Of a DNA stretch of 64,000 nucleotides, positions 51,841 through 62,573 are shown piece by piece. The DNA is taken from positions 1 through 64,000 of the forward strand of contig JAAVTG010000675.1 of assembly GCA_011947345.1 (NCBI GenBank), read 5' to 3'. How positions within the stretch are numbered: the first letter of the stretch is position 1; every line of letters begins with the position of its first letter. The DNA comes from Phytophthora quininea (taxonomy: Eukaryota; Oomycota; Peronosporomycetes; Peronosporales; Peronosporaceae). The notes below the pieces were generated by a model. It did not search any database, was not told the DNA's origin, and saw nothing but the letters and a program-made list of their open reading frames with translations. The position numbers and the translations under genes were made by a program.

Positions 51841-53614
51841 ATGGACGGAAGCGCTCGTACGTGGCAGCTCTCTCTGTATGCGCTGTGCTTTGTGTCTGTT
51901 GCCCTCCACCGCTGTCCGTGTGTGTATACGATTTCTCCGATGCTGCAGCCAAGAAGACGACGCTGAGCGCGTCGGCCAAGTCCTTCTCCTTCAACCCTGG
52001 AGCCACGACGTGGACGCCCCCGCCAGCTTCACACCGCCGCCCCCGGCGCCCGCTCCGACTCGCGCCTTCGACGTGGCTATGCCCGTACCTAAGAAGGGAG
52101 GAGCTGCTGTGCTGGGGAGTCGAAACCGGCTTCCCTCGCCACGCCTGCCGCTCCAGCGCCCCTGCGGAGCCTGTCGCGCAACTGGAAGAGTCGGTGCAGA
52201 AGCTGCAAGTGGAGGACAAGAAGGAGGCTCCTGCTGCTGTTGAAGAGAAGAAGGAGGAGGAAGTTGATGCTGCTGCTGCTGAGGAAGAGGAAGAGGCCTT
52301 TGTGGAGGAGGAGGAAGTCGGAGACGAGGACCCTCGTGAGCATCTCAACGTTGTGCTCATTGGACACGTTGATGCTGGCAAACGCTGTCCGGCAACCTTT
52401 GTATCTGATGGACATGGTGGACAAGCGAACGATCGAGCGGTTCGAGAAAGAGGCCAAACAGCGCAACCGAGACAGTTGGTTCCTGGCCTACATCATGGAC
52501 ACGGGCGAGGAGGAACGCTCAAAGGGTATCACCGTCGAGGTTGGTCGTGCTCATTTCGAGACGGAGAACCGCCGGTTCACGATTTTGGACGCACCGGGAC
52601 ACAAGAACTACGTGCCCAACATGATCCAGGGCGCTTCGCAGGCTGATATTGGCATCCTCGTCATCTCTGCGCGTAAGGGCGAGTTTGAGACGGGCTTTGA
52701 GCGTGGTGGGCAGACCCGCGAGCACGCCATGCTCGCCAAGACTTTGGGTATCAACAAGCTGGTTGTGGTTATCAACAAGATGGACGAAGCGAACTGGGCC
52801 CAGGAACGTTACGACGAGTGCGTCAACAAGCTGCGTCCATTCCTGCGCATGTGTGGTTTTGCTGTCAAGCGCGATGTCACTTTCATCCCCTGTCGGGACT
52901 GCACGGCGACAATGTGAAGGTGCCTCTCGATAAGAGTAAGGCTCCATGGTACGAGGGCGACTCGCTGATCAACTTCATGGACACGATGCACATTGGCAAC
53001 CGTAACCCGGATGGCCCGACGCGTGTGCCCATTCTCGACCGCTACAACGAGCGTGGAACCGTGGCCCTGGGCAAGGTGGAATCTGGTATCCTCAAGACGG
53101 GCCAGAAGATGAAGCTAATGCCAGTCGGCACTACAATTACCGTGAACCAGGTCTACATCAACGACCTGCCGGTGCGAACAGCCAAGCCTGGGGAGAATGT
53201 GACCATCCGAGTATCGTGCGGCATTGACGATATCCAAAGGGTTTCGTGCTGTGTGGAATCAAGGAGGAGGTCCCTCCGCGGGCTATCCACGCGTTTGCTG
53301 CTCAGATCGCGATGGTCGACTCGTTGGAGCACCGTCCGCTGCTGACTGCTGGCTACAATGCATCCTGCACATTCACACGGTGGCCCAGGAGTGCGGTTGC
53401 CAAACTGCTGCGTCCGATCGACCCGAAGACGGGCAAGCCGGTGAAGAAGCACGTGGCTTTCATCAAGCAGGGCCAGTCGGTCGTGTGTCGGATTGAGGTG
53501 GAGCAGAGCATCACGATCGACACGTTTGCGAACATGCCGCAGCTCGGTCGTCTGACTTTGCGTGATGAGGGCAAGACGATCGCCATCGGCAAGGTGCTGG
53601 CTCTGGAGAAGTAA
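51841..53614 (+). CDS. SUP35: Eukaryotic release factor 3, tandem copy 1 (possibly broken)
   Basis: eRF3 is the GTPase that works with eRF1 to end translation. Exon 1 is MDGSA; an intron at 51857-51948 joins it to KKTTLSASAKSFSFNPGATT (PAM2-like PABP-binding region). An acidic linker leads to NVVLIGHVDAGK, the G1 loop, then MVDKRTIERFEKEAKQRNRD, ILDAPGHKNYVPNM (G3) and VVVINKMDEANW (G4). Domains 2-3 follow, ending FANMPQLGRLTLRDEGKTIA and LALEK. Switch I reads KGITVEVG, unlike KGKTVEVG of copy 2 and of animal eRF3. Relative to copy 2, four bases are missing inside the GKST codons (after 52381). Other breaks sit at homopolymers (TTT 52398-52400, CCCC 52887-52890), and others near 52040, 52125, 53240, 53363 and 53393. 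It may be a pseudogene or a miscalled active gene. Confidence 0.82.
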
Positions 53615-53790
53615 GTTCGCCGCAGACAGAAGAGCGCTGCTGGGGTTCATATCGAGTGGTTTGCTCTAGAAGGTGGCTTGAGTAATAGACTGTCCGTGGT
53701 CTGCTTGATGTTGTTGCAGTCGTTGAAGTGCTTGGATTCGTACTTACCTGAATCGTTTGGAAAGTCGTCACTGCGAAAAGCTGCCAAACG

Positions 53791-55535
53791 ATGGCGAGCT
53801 CCCAAGGTCGGCGTCTCTCGTGGATGTGTCTGTGTCCAGCTGTTTACTTACTGCGTGTGGATCTTGTTATTGCAGACAAGAAGACGGCGCTGAACTCGTC
53901 GGCCAAGTCCTTCTCCTTCAACCCAGGGGCCACCACTTGGACGCCGCCGCCACCACCGGCGCCCACTCCTCCTCGCGCCTTCGATGTAGCCATGCCCGTT
54001 CCCAAGAAGGGGGTGCTGCTGTGTTGGGAGCACCCAAACCAGCTGCTGCTGCTGCACCAGCGCCGCCTCCAGAGCCTGTTGCACCGCTGGAAGAAAAAGT
54101 GGAGAAGCTTCAGGTGGAGGACGAGAAGGAGGAAACTCCTCCTGCTGCTGCTGTTGCTGCTGAGGAGAACAAGACGGAGGACACCGCTGAAGGGGAAGAA
54201 GAGGAAGAAGAGTTTGTCAAGGAGGAGGAAGTCGGAGACGAGGACCCTCGTGAGCATCTCAACGTTGTGCTCATTGGACACGTTGATGCTGGCAAATCGA
54301 CGCTGTCCGGCAACCTTTGTATCTGATGGACATGGTGGACAAGCGAACGATCGAGCGGTTCGAGAAAGAGGCCAAACAGCGCAACCGAGACAGCTGGTTC
54401 CTGGCCTACATCATGGACACGGGTGAAGAAGAGCGTGCTAAGGGAAAGACTGTGGAGGTCGGCCGAGCTCACTTTGAGACTGAGAGCCGTCGATTTACCA
54501 TCCTGGATGCCCCTGGGCACAAGAACTACGTGCCCAACATGATCCAGGGCGCTTCGCAGGCTGATATTGGCATCCTCGTCATCTCTGCGCGCAAGGGCGA
54601 GTTTGAGACGGGCTTTGAGCGTGGTGGGCAGACCCGCGAGCACGCCATGCTCGCCAAGACTTTGGGTATCAACAAGCTGGTTGTGGTTATCAACAAGATG
54701 GACGAAGCGAACTGGGCCCAGGAACGTTCGACGAGTGCGTCAACAAGCTGCGTCCATTCCTGCGCATGTGTGGTTTTGCTGTCAAGCGCGATGTCACTTT
54801 CATCCCCTGTCGGGACTGCACGGCGACAATGTGAAGGTGCCTCTCGATAAGAGTAAGGCTCCATGGTATGAGGGCGACTCGCTAATCAACTTCATGGACA
54901 CGATGCACATTGGCAACCGTAACCCCGACGGTCCGACGCGTGTGCCCATTCTCGATCGTTATGCCGAGCGAGGAACCGTGGCACTTGGAAAAGTGGAGTC
55001 TGGCATTCTCAAGACCGACCAAAAGGTAAAACTTATGCCAGTCGGCACTACAATTACCGTGAACCAAGTTTACATCAATGATCTGCCAGTACGAACAGCC
55101 AAGCCTGGGGAGAATGTGACCATCCGAGTATCGTGCGGCATTGACGACATCCAGAAGGGTTTTGTATTATGCGGACTCAAAGAAGATAGTCCTCCACGTG
55201 CCATTCACGCCTTTGCTGCTCAAATCGCGCTCGTAGACACTCTGGAACACCGCCCATTGATGACCGCTGGCTACAAATGCATCTTGCACATTCACACAGT
55301 AGCCCAGGAGTGCACAATTGCCAAACTGCTGCGTCCAATCGACCCGAAGACGGGCAAGCCGGTGAAGAAGCACGTGGCTTTCATCAAGCAGGGCCAGTCG
55401 GTCGTGTGTCGGATTGAGGTGGAGCAGAGCATCACGATCGACACGTTTGCGAGCATGCCACAGCTCGGTCGTCTGACTTTGCGTGATGAGGGCAAGACGA
55501 TCGCCATCGGCAAGGTGTTGGCGCTGGAGAAGTAA
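53791..55535 (+). CDS. SUP35: Eukaryotic release factor 3, tandem copy 2
   Basis: This is a second eRF3 gene in the same direction, 176 bp after copy 1. Exon 1 is MASSQ; an intron at 53807-53875 joins DKKTALNSSAKSFSFNPGAT. The G1 loop is complete (GHVDAGKSTLSGN), switch I is the standard KGKTVEVGRAHFE, and G3 and G4 match copy 1. Domains 2-3 are clean from 54836 to the stop: NRNPDGPTRVPILDRYAERG, GYKCILHIHTVAQEC, VAFIKQGQSVVCRIEVEQ, LGRLTLRDEGKTIAIGK. Breaks occur at GGGGG near 54006-54010, TTT 54316-54318, near 54728 (one A less than copy 1) and CCCC 54804-54807. Two of these are shared exactly with copy 1. Long blocks are almost identical between copies, others differ at many silent sites. 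This is the likelier functional copy. Confidence 0.88.
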
Positions 55536-55672
55536 AATCAAAGGAACTGATCGTCTGTTGTCTCCTGCTCTGGGATGAAAAGCAAGTGGGTCAAAAGATG
55601 CATCTTGTGTATTGGAACGAGTTGGTCTCTGCGTATCTAACGGTGTAGGCCTCTTGTAGTGGTCATCAGTCA

Positions 55673-56998
55673 CTAGGCAGGAACCGCCTTGGACATTTGC
55701 TCGCGTGCGATAGCAAACACAGCTACGAGTGCGGCCAGCTGGAGCTCCTCTGTGGTGCCGTTGGCCAAACGGTGCTCAAGCTTGGCTAGCTCGTCGTATA
55801 AATACATGCGGCACCGCGGCGGCAGCTCCAATTCCGTGGTGTATCGGTACACATCCTGCAGGATGTCACTCGTAGCGTAGCCCTTTAGCTTCTGCATCTC
55901 AGCACATTTGCTCACAGCAGAGGAAGCTCTCGTTGAAGAGCCACTGCGTAATCGACTCGACGTCTCTGGGCAGTGGGTTGCCGGTGCACTGGTACACGTT
56001 GGTCTCGTTGACCACATCGTGCGCCATTGACGTCGCCTGTAAAATGTTGAGGATGCGGCGCATATCTCCCTGGCCAAGACGCAGGATGGCCTGGAAGCCG
56101 TCGTCCGTCATGTTCAGCCTGCAACCAAGCGAACAGCAACTATTCAGCACCCACTGCTCATGAGGCTCGTGCACAGCGCATACCCCACGTACTTTTCCAG
56201 ATCAGCAATGTGTTTCACCCGCCCCTTCACCTGACTCTCGTTCAGCGGCGCAAAGCGGAAGCGCGTGCATCGCGATTGCAACGCCGGGATGATCTTGCTG
56301 ACGTAGTTGCAGATTAAGCAGAAGCGCGCGTTCTTCGTGTACTTCTCGATCACTGCAGGCATAAGCACGTCAGCATCAACTCTATCCTCCTCCAATATCC
56401 ACTGCACGACAACAAACCTCGACGGAGAGAGAACTGCGCGTCGTTCGTCATCGAGTCTGCCTCGTCCAGAATGATCAGCTTGACCCCTGGCTGCAACACA
56501 CACAATTGATCAGCCACACTCTGGGTCCTGCGTCCTAAAAGCGTCCATTGGCCGACCTGAAGAGCTTCTTGGTGCCTGCGAACTCCTTGATCTGGTTGCG
56601 AACCACGTCGATGCCTCTGTCGTCCGACGCGTTGAGCTGCACACCAGCCGCAACACGTCATAACTACAGCTACCTTATGGCCACTGCTACAAGCTGTCCA
56701 ACAACCGCACCTCCAGCACCATCGATCCGTAGTTCTTGCCGTACAGTCGACGTGCCGCCGCGATGATCATGGAGGTCTTGCCCGTGCCCGGCGGCCCGTA
56801 GAAGAGCAGGTGGGGCAGTTTCTGCGCGTCAATGAGGCGGTTGAGCGTCGAGATGATCTCCTGGTGGGCGATGAGGTCGTCCAGGCTCGAGGGCCGGTAC
56901 TTCTCCACCCAAGGCCACGACTCGGTCGAGCGGTTGCGCGAGGAGATGCCCTCGAAGCGCGGCGTGTCCTCCGCCGACTTCATTTCCACGTCCGACAT
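55673..56998 (-). CDS. RFC5: Replication factor C small subunit 5 (clamp loader)
   Basis: RFC loads PCNA onto primed DNA. The start MSDVEMKSAEDTPRFEG precedes WPWVEKYRPSSLDDLIAHQE, the RFC box II. Walker A is LLFYGPPGTGKTSMIIAAA, and GSMVLE, the RFC5/Rfc3-specific block, leads toward the LNASDDRG region. Walker B is LIILDEADSMTNDAQ, and sensor 1 and the Arg finger appear as RFCLICNYVSKIIPALQSRC (SRC motif). The C-terminal part reads DDGFQAILRLGQGDMRRILN, VYQCTGNPLPRDVESI, and ends EQMSKAVPA at 55673. SMVLE and NYVSKIIPALQSRC assign it to RFC5 rather than RFC2 or RFC4. At least four short introns separate the blocks (for example near 56700-56640, 56540-56490, 56440-56360 and 56190-56120). Confidence 0.9.
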
Positions 56999-57088
56999 TG
57001 TATCTATGCTTGGTTGGCGCCAAAATGGCGGTACCCCCATTGCGTTGCAATCTTTCGAGACCAGTATCAGAGGATCAAGCCCAAGCAC

Positions 57089-58021
57089 ATGGCAACCCAG
57101 ACGACGGACCCGCAGGAGCTGGAGAAACTGCAGCAGCAGATCCACGAGGGCGCCGAGGAGACCAAGACGTACCTGGCGACGCTCAAGGACAAGCTGGCGG
57201 CCTACGACGCGCAGTTCGGCGTCTCGGAGACGGCCTCGTCCTACCTGCAGGCCGCCATCGATCGAGCACACCAGTCGGTGGACGAGCTCAAGGAGCTGGG
57301 CGAGTCTCTCAAGGAAAAATCCAAGAGCACGTCCGCCCCTGTCGTGGACGTGGCTAAGGCCTCGTTCAGCAAGGTGCAGACGGCGTTGGACGGCCTCAAA
57401 GAACGAGGTCGCTCGTACGACCAGAAGTTCCGGGTACGCAGCGCACTGAGGCACTTTACACAAAGACGAGTGAACTTAAACTGTTATTCTTATTGTGCTT
57501 TGTAGACCAGTGTGACGGGCTCATTGGAGTCAGTCAAGGGCGGCGTGACGTCGGCCTCCAGCTCCCTGTCGACGTCGATCGAGCACATTGTGGTGGCCAC
57601 GCGCGAACGCAGCAACTCCAGCTTCGAGCAGCTCAAGGAGACGCTCTTCAGCGCTGGGTACGGCGCCTACGTGGCCGCTGGCGGCGTCGTGGGCAAGGCG
57701 GAGGAGCTGGACGGCCGCTACGGCGTTACGGGCACAGTCACGGGTGTCGTCGGTGCCGTGGCTGGCAAAGTGTTTGACATCGACCGCGCACTGGGCGTGT
57801 CGGCGACGGCCATGAAAGTGGACGAGAAGGTGACGGGTGGACTCGGCACCGGTCTGGTGAACCGCGGAGTGGACCTCGTCAACAGCTCGGTCGAGTACGT
57901 CACGGGGGCTCTCCAGCAGGCCAAGAAGACGGCAGCGGACGAAGCGAATGGCGGTGCAAAACCTGTCAAGACCATTGAGGACGCCACAGAGCTTGCCAAG
58001 ATGGCCCCGAAGGACTCGTAA
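57089..58021 (+). CDS. LEA-like amphipathic-helix protein, intact paralogue
   Basis: This gene is related to the LEA-like gene at 38847. The start MATQTTDPQELEKLQQQIHE leads to a long charged helix region (YLATLKDKLAAYDAQFG, LKERGRSYDQKFR). An intron at 57434-57505 joins it to TSVTGSLESVKGGVTSASSS. The second exon holds VVATRERSNSSFEQLKET, GRYGVTGTVTGVVGAVAG, and the shared block ALGVSATAMKVDEKVTGGLG, then VNSSVEYVTGALQQAKK. It lacks the C-terminal Lys/Ala repeats of the longer paralogue and ends MAPKDS. No frame break is seen. The Gly/Ala-rich middle could lie flat on a membrane, as in lipid-droplet or plastid helical proteins (inference). It is divergent from RFC5 over 90 bp. Confidence 0.68.
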
Positions 58022-58379
58022 AGTGGTAAGGGGCCGACTCCATTTCTCGAATTGCTTTCAAATACACACGCACCCGCCCTACCGCTCTTGGCCTGACAGC
58101 TTTTGCGAGACGGATTTGGACGCAACCGCTCGCTATTAATGGTGCCCAGGAAGACGTAGAGCCCGCGATTTATCTCTTTCTGTAACGCAGGTGCCAGCGC
58201 TTCGAAGTGCTCGGGGCTGATCAGCGTGCGTTTGGCACGCAGGCGAAATTCCCAGCGATTCCGCGCGATCGAAGGGGCCGGTCGCCCTCGCGCATGTGCC
58301 TTCGGATTTATCGTTTTCTGGTTACCCCGAACGCAGGAGTACCGTCAAGTTCTCCAGTATCGTCCCGTTCCCGCCGGAA

Positions 58380-61300
58380 ATGATGGTATCCCCGCCGCAC
58401 AAATGGAAGGCGCCCGTGCCCCAGAATCTGTGGCGACGGTTCTCAAAGCGCATGCGGCGCACAGTTAAAAGACGAATGAAAGGCGAGAGCCGACGCCAAT
58501 GGATCGAGCGGAATCTGCACGACTCGGAAGCTGGAATCGTGCTTGACGTTGTGCAGTGTTTATTAAGGTGGGCTTCTCGCAGCAACGCGGACTTGTGCTT
58601 TTCATTGACCGTGGGTTTTGTGTATGGCAGTACGGTCATGGTAATCTCCATCATGAAGCTCAACTGGAAGCACCCCAACACCAACTTCACCACAGAATAT
58701 CTTGCAATTGACACAATTAATCTTCTAGCGACAGTGCTAAACCTTGGTCTCAGGTAAGCTTAGTGTCGAGGTTGCTACTGTGCGTACGGGATTTACATGT
58801 CGAGGTCGGTGGTTCGTTGCAGGTTCTATTCAGCTAGCAACCGAAGGAGCTTCTTGACGCATTGGCTGTCGGTGGTGGAAATTATTTGTGTGGTGCCGCT
58901 TCTCGTGGAGTTTGTGACGGGGACATCAGATACAAGTCCAAATAGCTATGCGTTCCGTTTGCTGATGATGCTGCGAGTCATGCGGCTTCTTCAGTTTTAT
59001 CGGTTGTTGCGACTCGCAAAGACAGCCAAGTTTCGCCAAGGAGCGCTGATCGGTCTTACAACCTCGAGTGTCATCATGTGTGCCGCCATTTTCATGCAGG
59101 TAAGAATGAGCATTTTTGCTCCGGATGGACACCGTCTAACTCACTGGCCTTCCAGACGATTGAATATTGCGACCCAGCGTACAAGGGATCGCAAGTCGAT
59201 GGAGTGAATTGCCAAGACATGACATTCCTGGACGCTATTTATTTTGTGTGCATCACTATCGCAACTGTCGGGTATGAAATGGCTTCCAGTTTCACATCTT
59301 CTTTGCTCGATACTGATGCGCGTGTATGTATGTAGTTTTGGTGATGTCGCACCGAAATCCACTCTGGGCAAGGCATTCGATGTCACGCTAATCTTTTTCG
59401 CAGGAGCATTAATTCCGATCCAGATCAGCGGGTACTCCTACATTCTCAGTCGAGAGGTTCGTGCGCCAAATTGATCATGCCGTGCAGCATCGTGATGGTG
59501 CTGATGTCGAGTTTTGTTGCAGACAGCATTTGACAAAAGTATATTCCAGAGAAGGGCACACAACATGTCTTGCTCTGTGGTGAAGTGGAGAATGGTCCCT
59601 TGCTCTTCTTTCTGTACAACTGGCTGCACAAGGATGAAGAACGCCGCACACGCCGAAAAGTAGTTATTCTCGCGCCTACTTTGCCCTCCCCGATTTAAGG
59701 CGCGTTTTGCTCCACCCAGATTACGAGCAGCGAGTCGTGTATCTCCAAGGGTCCGCCATGGTTGCTGGCGATCTCCAACGAGCTGCAGCTCCGTCTGCAG
59801 AATATTGTTTTGTTATGGTGAAGAAACATAGCAGCACACTTGACCAGAACGATACGGCAGCGAACCTTATAACGTGTTCGGTGCGCAAGAACAACCGCCA
59901 CGGTAACATTTGCGTCGTTTGTACTGCCTGGTCAACGTTTAACGGTCTCACGCACACGTTGCTTGTTTTTTGCTGAGTAGCGCCAATTCACGTGCAAGTA
60001 TCCAAATTCGACAACACCCGCCACTTCCACATTTCAGGAGCGACTGCTGTGATCTGCTTGGAGCAGCTGAAGCTCGCCTTTTCGGCAAATGCCTGTGGAT
60101 TCGAGGGCTGAACCCTTTCCTGGGAAATCTCATCCAAAGGTTTAATCCAACTGAGGAGTGCAGGTACACTTGGTATAGCTGTCGGATGGTAGTTCGTAGA
60201 TTCACAGGTGGTCACGTGTTATTGTCCTAGGGGCTTTTGGATGTCGGATTATTCGTCCGGGAGCGCCAACAAAATTTGTGAGGCATCCGTTCCGCCTTTC
60301 CTGATGAACATGGCGTCGTATCGTGCTCTGGCCGTTTTGTTGTATCGAGAATTTGGCGTTCCTGTGATCGGCTTGAGGACAATCGAAGACACGACGACGA
60401 TTTACCCGATTGATGAGCAGTTGACCGATGGGAATTTTCTGGGGGTATTTTTCATCAGCCGAAACAACGACATTGCGTCTAAAATCGAGAAGTTGACACC
60501 TGCGGTATTTGCGCGCCACCCCGACATTGCTCCGACATCCTTGGGTGTCGCTGGGAATCGCAATATGCGAACGGTGGCCACCATTCTGACTGCCGCGATC
60601 GAACACAAAATCCCCTTTGGACGTCGAATGTCGATAGGATTCGGATACGAACGTCGAATTAGTGCGACACCACAAAAGTGCTCACACGAGGCAACACAAA
60701 GCGATTGATGAACGGGAAAAGTTTCCGCTTGGGTATGTTCACGAACCGCACCTTGGAGAAGATAGCGCCCGTGGATAAAGATGGCGACGAAGAAGAAAAG
60801 AGTGAACCGGTGGCTACTGAAGAAGAAAGCTCGTCAAAGACAATCCCTGAAGAAAATCGCCTTGACGCTCGACGATTTTCGCGGATACCCACCACCGACT
60901 CGGCATCTCTCACACCCGACCAGAGCTACTCACTGGGGAACACATCGACTGAAACAGAAGAAAAACCTTCAAAGCCAATCATCCCAGTAATTGCGTTGTC
61001 TCCTGCCGAATTGATGGAAAAGGCGACAACCCCGCGTGCTCGCTCCAAAGATCCCGTTATCAAACCATTGCCAAGTCGGTCACAAAGAGCGCAAGAAGCG
61101 CAAGAAGCGCAAGAAGTGCAAGAAGTGCACGCGAACGCAGCTACCGAGAATCGTCATCACAGCAAACGAGCAGCGGCACCATGTCGGCTAGTCCATCTCA
61201 AGCCGCCATTGCAGAAGCAGAAATTCCCTCAAGCGGTCCACATGAACAGGTTAACGTATGCCACTCAATTTCTAAAAGTCCCGGGGCTTTACTTTCGGCG

Positions 61301-62566
61301 GTCCGAATATTAGCGACATCATGGCAGCCCAGCCGTACATTAACAAACCGGAGGAGCAAGAGAATGGGGAGGAGTATTACCGTCCGATCAACTGGTCCCC
61401 CTTGCCGCCTATTCAGCGTCGGTCTCTGCAGTCGAGCGACAACTTGCGAAGTCGCATTCGCCACTTGTCGTTGTGTTTTCGTCGTGAGCCACCTCCACCT
61501 GAATTGAACGACCACTTCGTGGTATGTGGTACGCCAACCAACTACGCCGACTTCCTGTCGAATCTGTCGGATCTCCATGAAAAGGCCCCCGCTGTTGTGT
61601 TCATCACTCCACGAAACCTGAATGAGAAGGACCTCACGGCCCATCAACTCCACGAACGGCTCTACTTCGTGCGCGGATCACCTCTCAGCATGCACGTATT
61701 CCATACAGCTCGGATGTTCTACGCGCGTAGCATCTTGATCATGTCGTACTGCGGCGTTGAAGTCGACGGGGAGGATGCAGAAAATGACCAAGAAACGTTG
61801 GATGAAAACATGGCCGACGTCGACGCCATCACAACGCACCGATTTATCAGCGAAGCGCTGCAGAACGAATTGTCTCGACTGCAGCTAAATGGTATCAAGG
61901 AGACGAGAGCGATGCCATTCATTGTTGCAGAGATGATTCGGCCCAGCAACGTCAAATTCCTCATCGATCGGAGCGGGTCATTGTATGATGAAAAGGTGGC
62001 AGCCAACGAGGTACGGCAGCGCGATCTTCTGAAAGACGCAAAATCTCTCGACAACGCCTTCTTCAGCCCACTCTATACGTCCGGACATATCTACTTCTCC
62101 AACATCATGGACTCGCTCTTGGGTTCATGTTCGAATCAGCAGTTGCTGATCGAGATGGTGACTCAGCTGGTGATCAGTGGAAATATGAGTATGAACATGC
62201 CAAACCGCATTCAACGATCTCGGCATTGCCTATCACAAATACCAGCCCCAGAGCGCTACCATTTCCGCCCTTATGCACTGCTGGTTGAAGGTTTGCTGCA
62301 CAACGATGTAAGTATTACTGCTGTCATACATTCCCCCATTACTGATCCGTCGTCATACGTTTTGAATAGGATATCATGGTTCTCGGCATTTACCGCAGTG
62401 CGAGTACCCGCACGTCTCCACAGTTTGTCCTCACAAACCCCCAGGCGATGAACTCGTTACCCCGCAAGATTTGCTTTTGTCATTAAATGAGGCTCCTCAA
62501 TTGTGGGGCGTCACAGTTGATTCTAGATCATCTTCTTCCGAAAACCTTCGGCGATGCCATGTATGA
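58380..62566 (+). CDS. Slo/BK-type potassium channel with two RCK domains
   Basis: Voltage- and ligand-gated K+ channels of this type carry a cytoplasmic gating ring. The ATG at 58380 starts MMVSPPHKWKAPVPQ. S1 is near FSLTVGFVYGSTVMVISIM; S4 reads FRLLMMLRVMRLLQFYRLLR; S5, a pore helix, a filter and S6 (FDVTLIFFAGALIPIQIS) follow. RCK1 shows HVLLCGEVENGPLLFF, VVYLQGSAMVAGDLQRAA and AVICLEQLKLAFSANACGF. RCK2 shows NDHFVVCGTPTNYADFL, FFSPLYTSGHIYFSNIMDSL and IMVLGIYRSASTRTSP. Introns: 58754-58822, 59101-59156, 59272-59335, 59457-59522, 59903-59980 and others. The splice at 59272-59335 builds the filter TVGFGD. Single-base breaks lie near 59540, 59690, 60110, 60700 and 61290. The stop at 62564-62566 is 7 bp from the stop of WRAP73. 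Confidence 0.85.
61089..61129 (+). repeat. 9-bp coding repeat in the channel linker
   Basis: GCGCAAGAA occurs three times, then GTGCAAGAA and a partial GTGCAC, encoding AQEAQEAQEVQEVH in the poorly conserved linker between the RCK domains. Confidence 0.85.
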
Positions 62567-62573
62567 CGCTTGC

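Noticed and set aside
51841..55535. Programmed frameshifting in the eRF3 genes
   Set aside because: Several breaks per gene, no slippery-site pattern, and the same kind of break in unrelated genes across the window; base-call loss is simpler.
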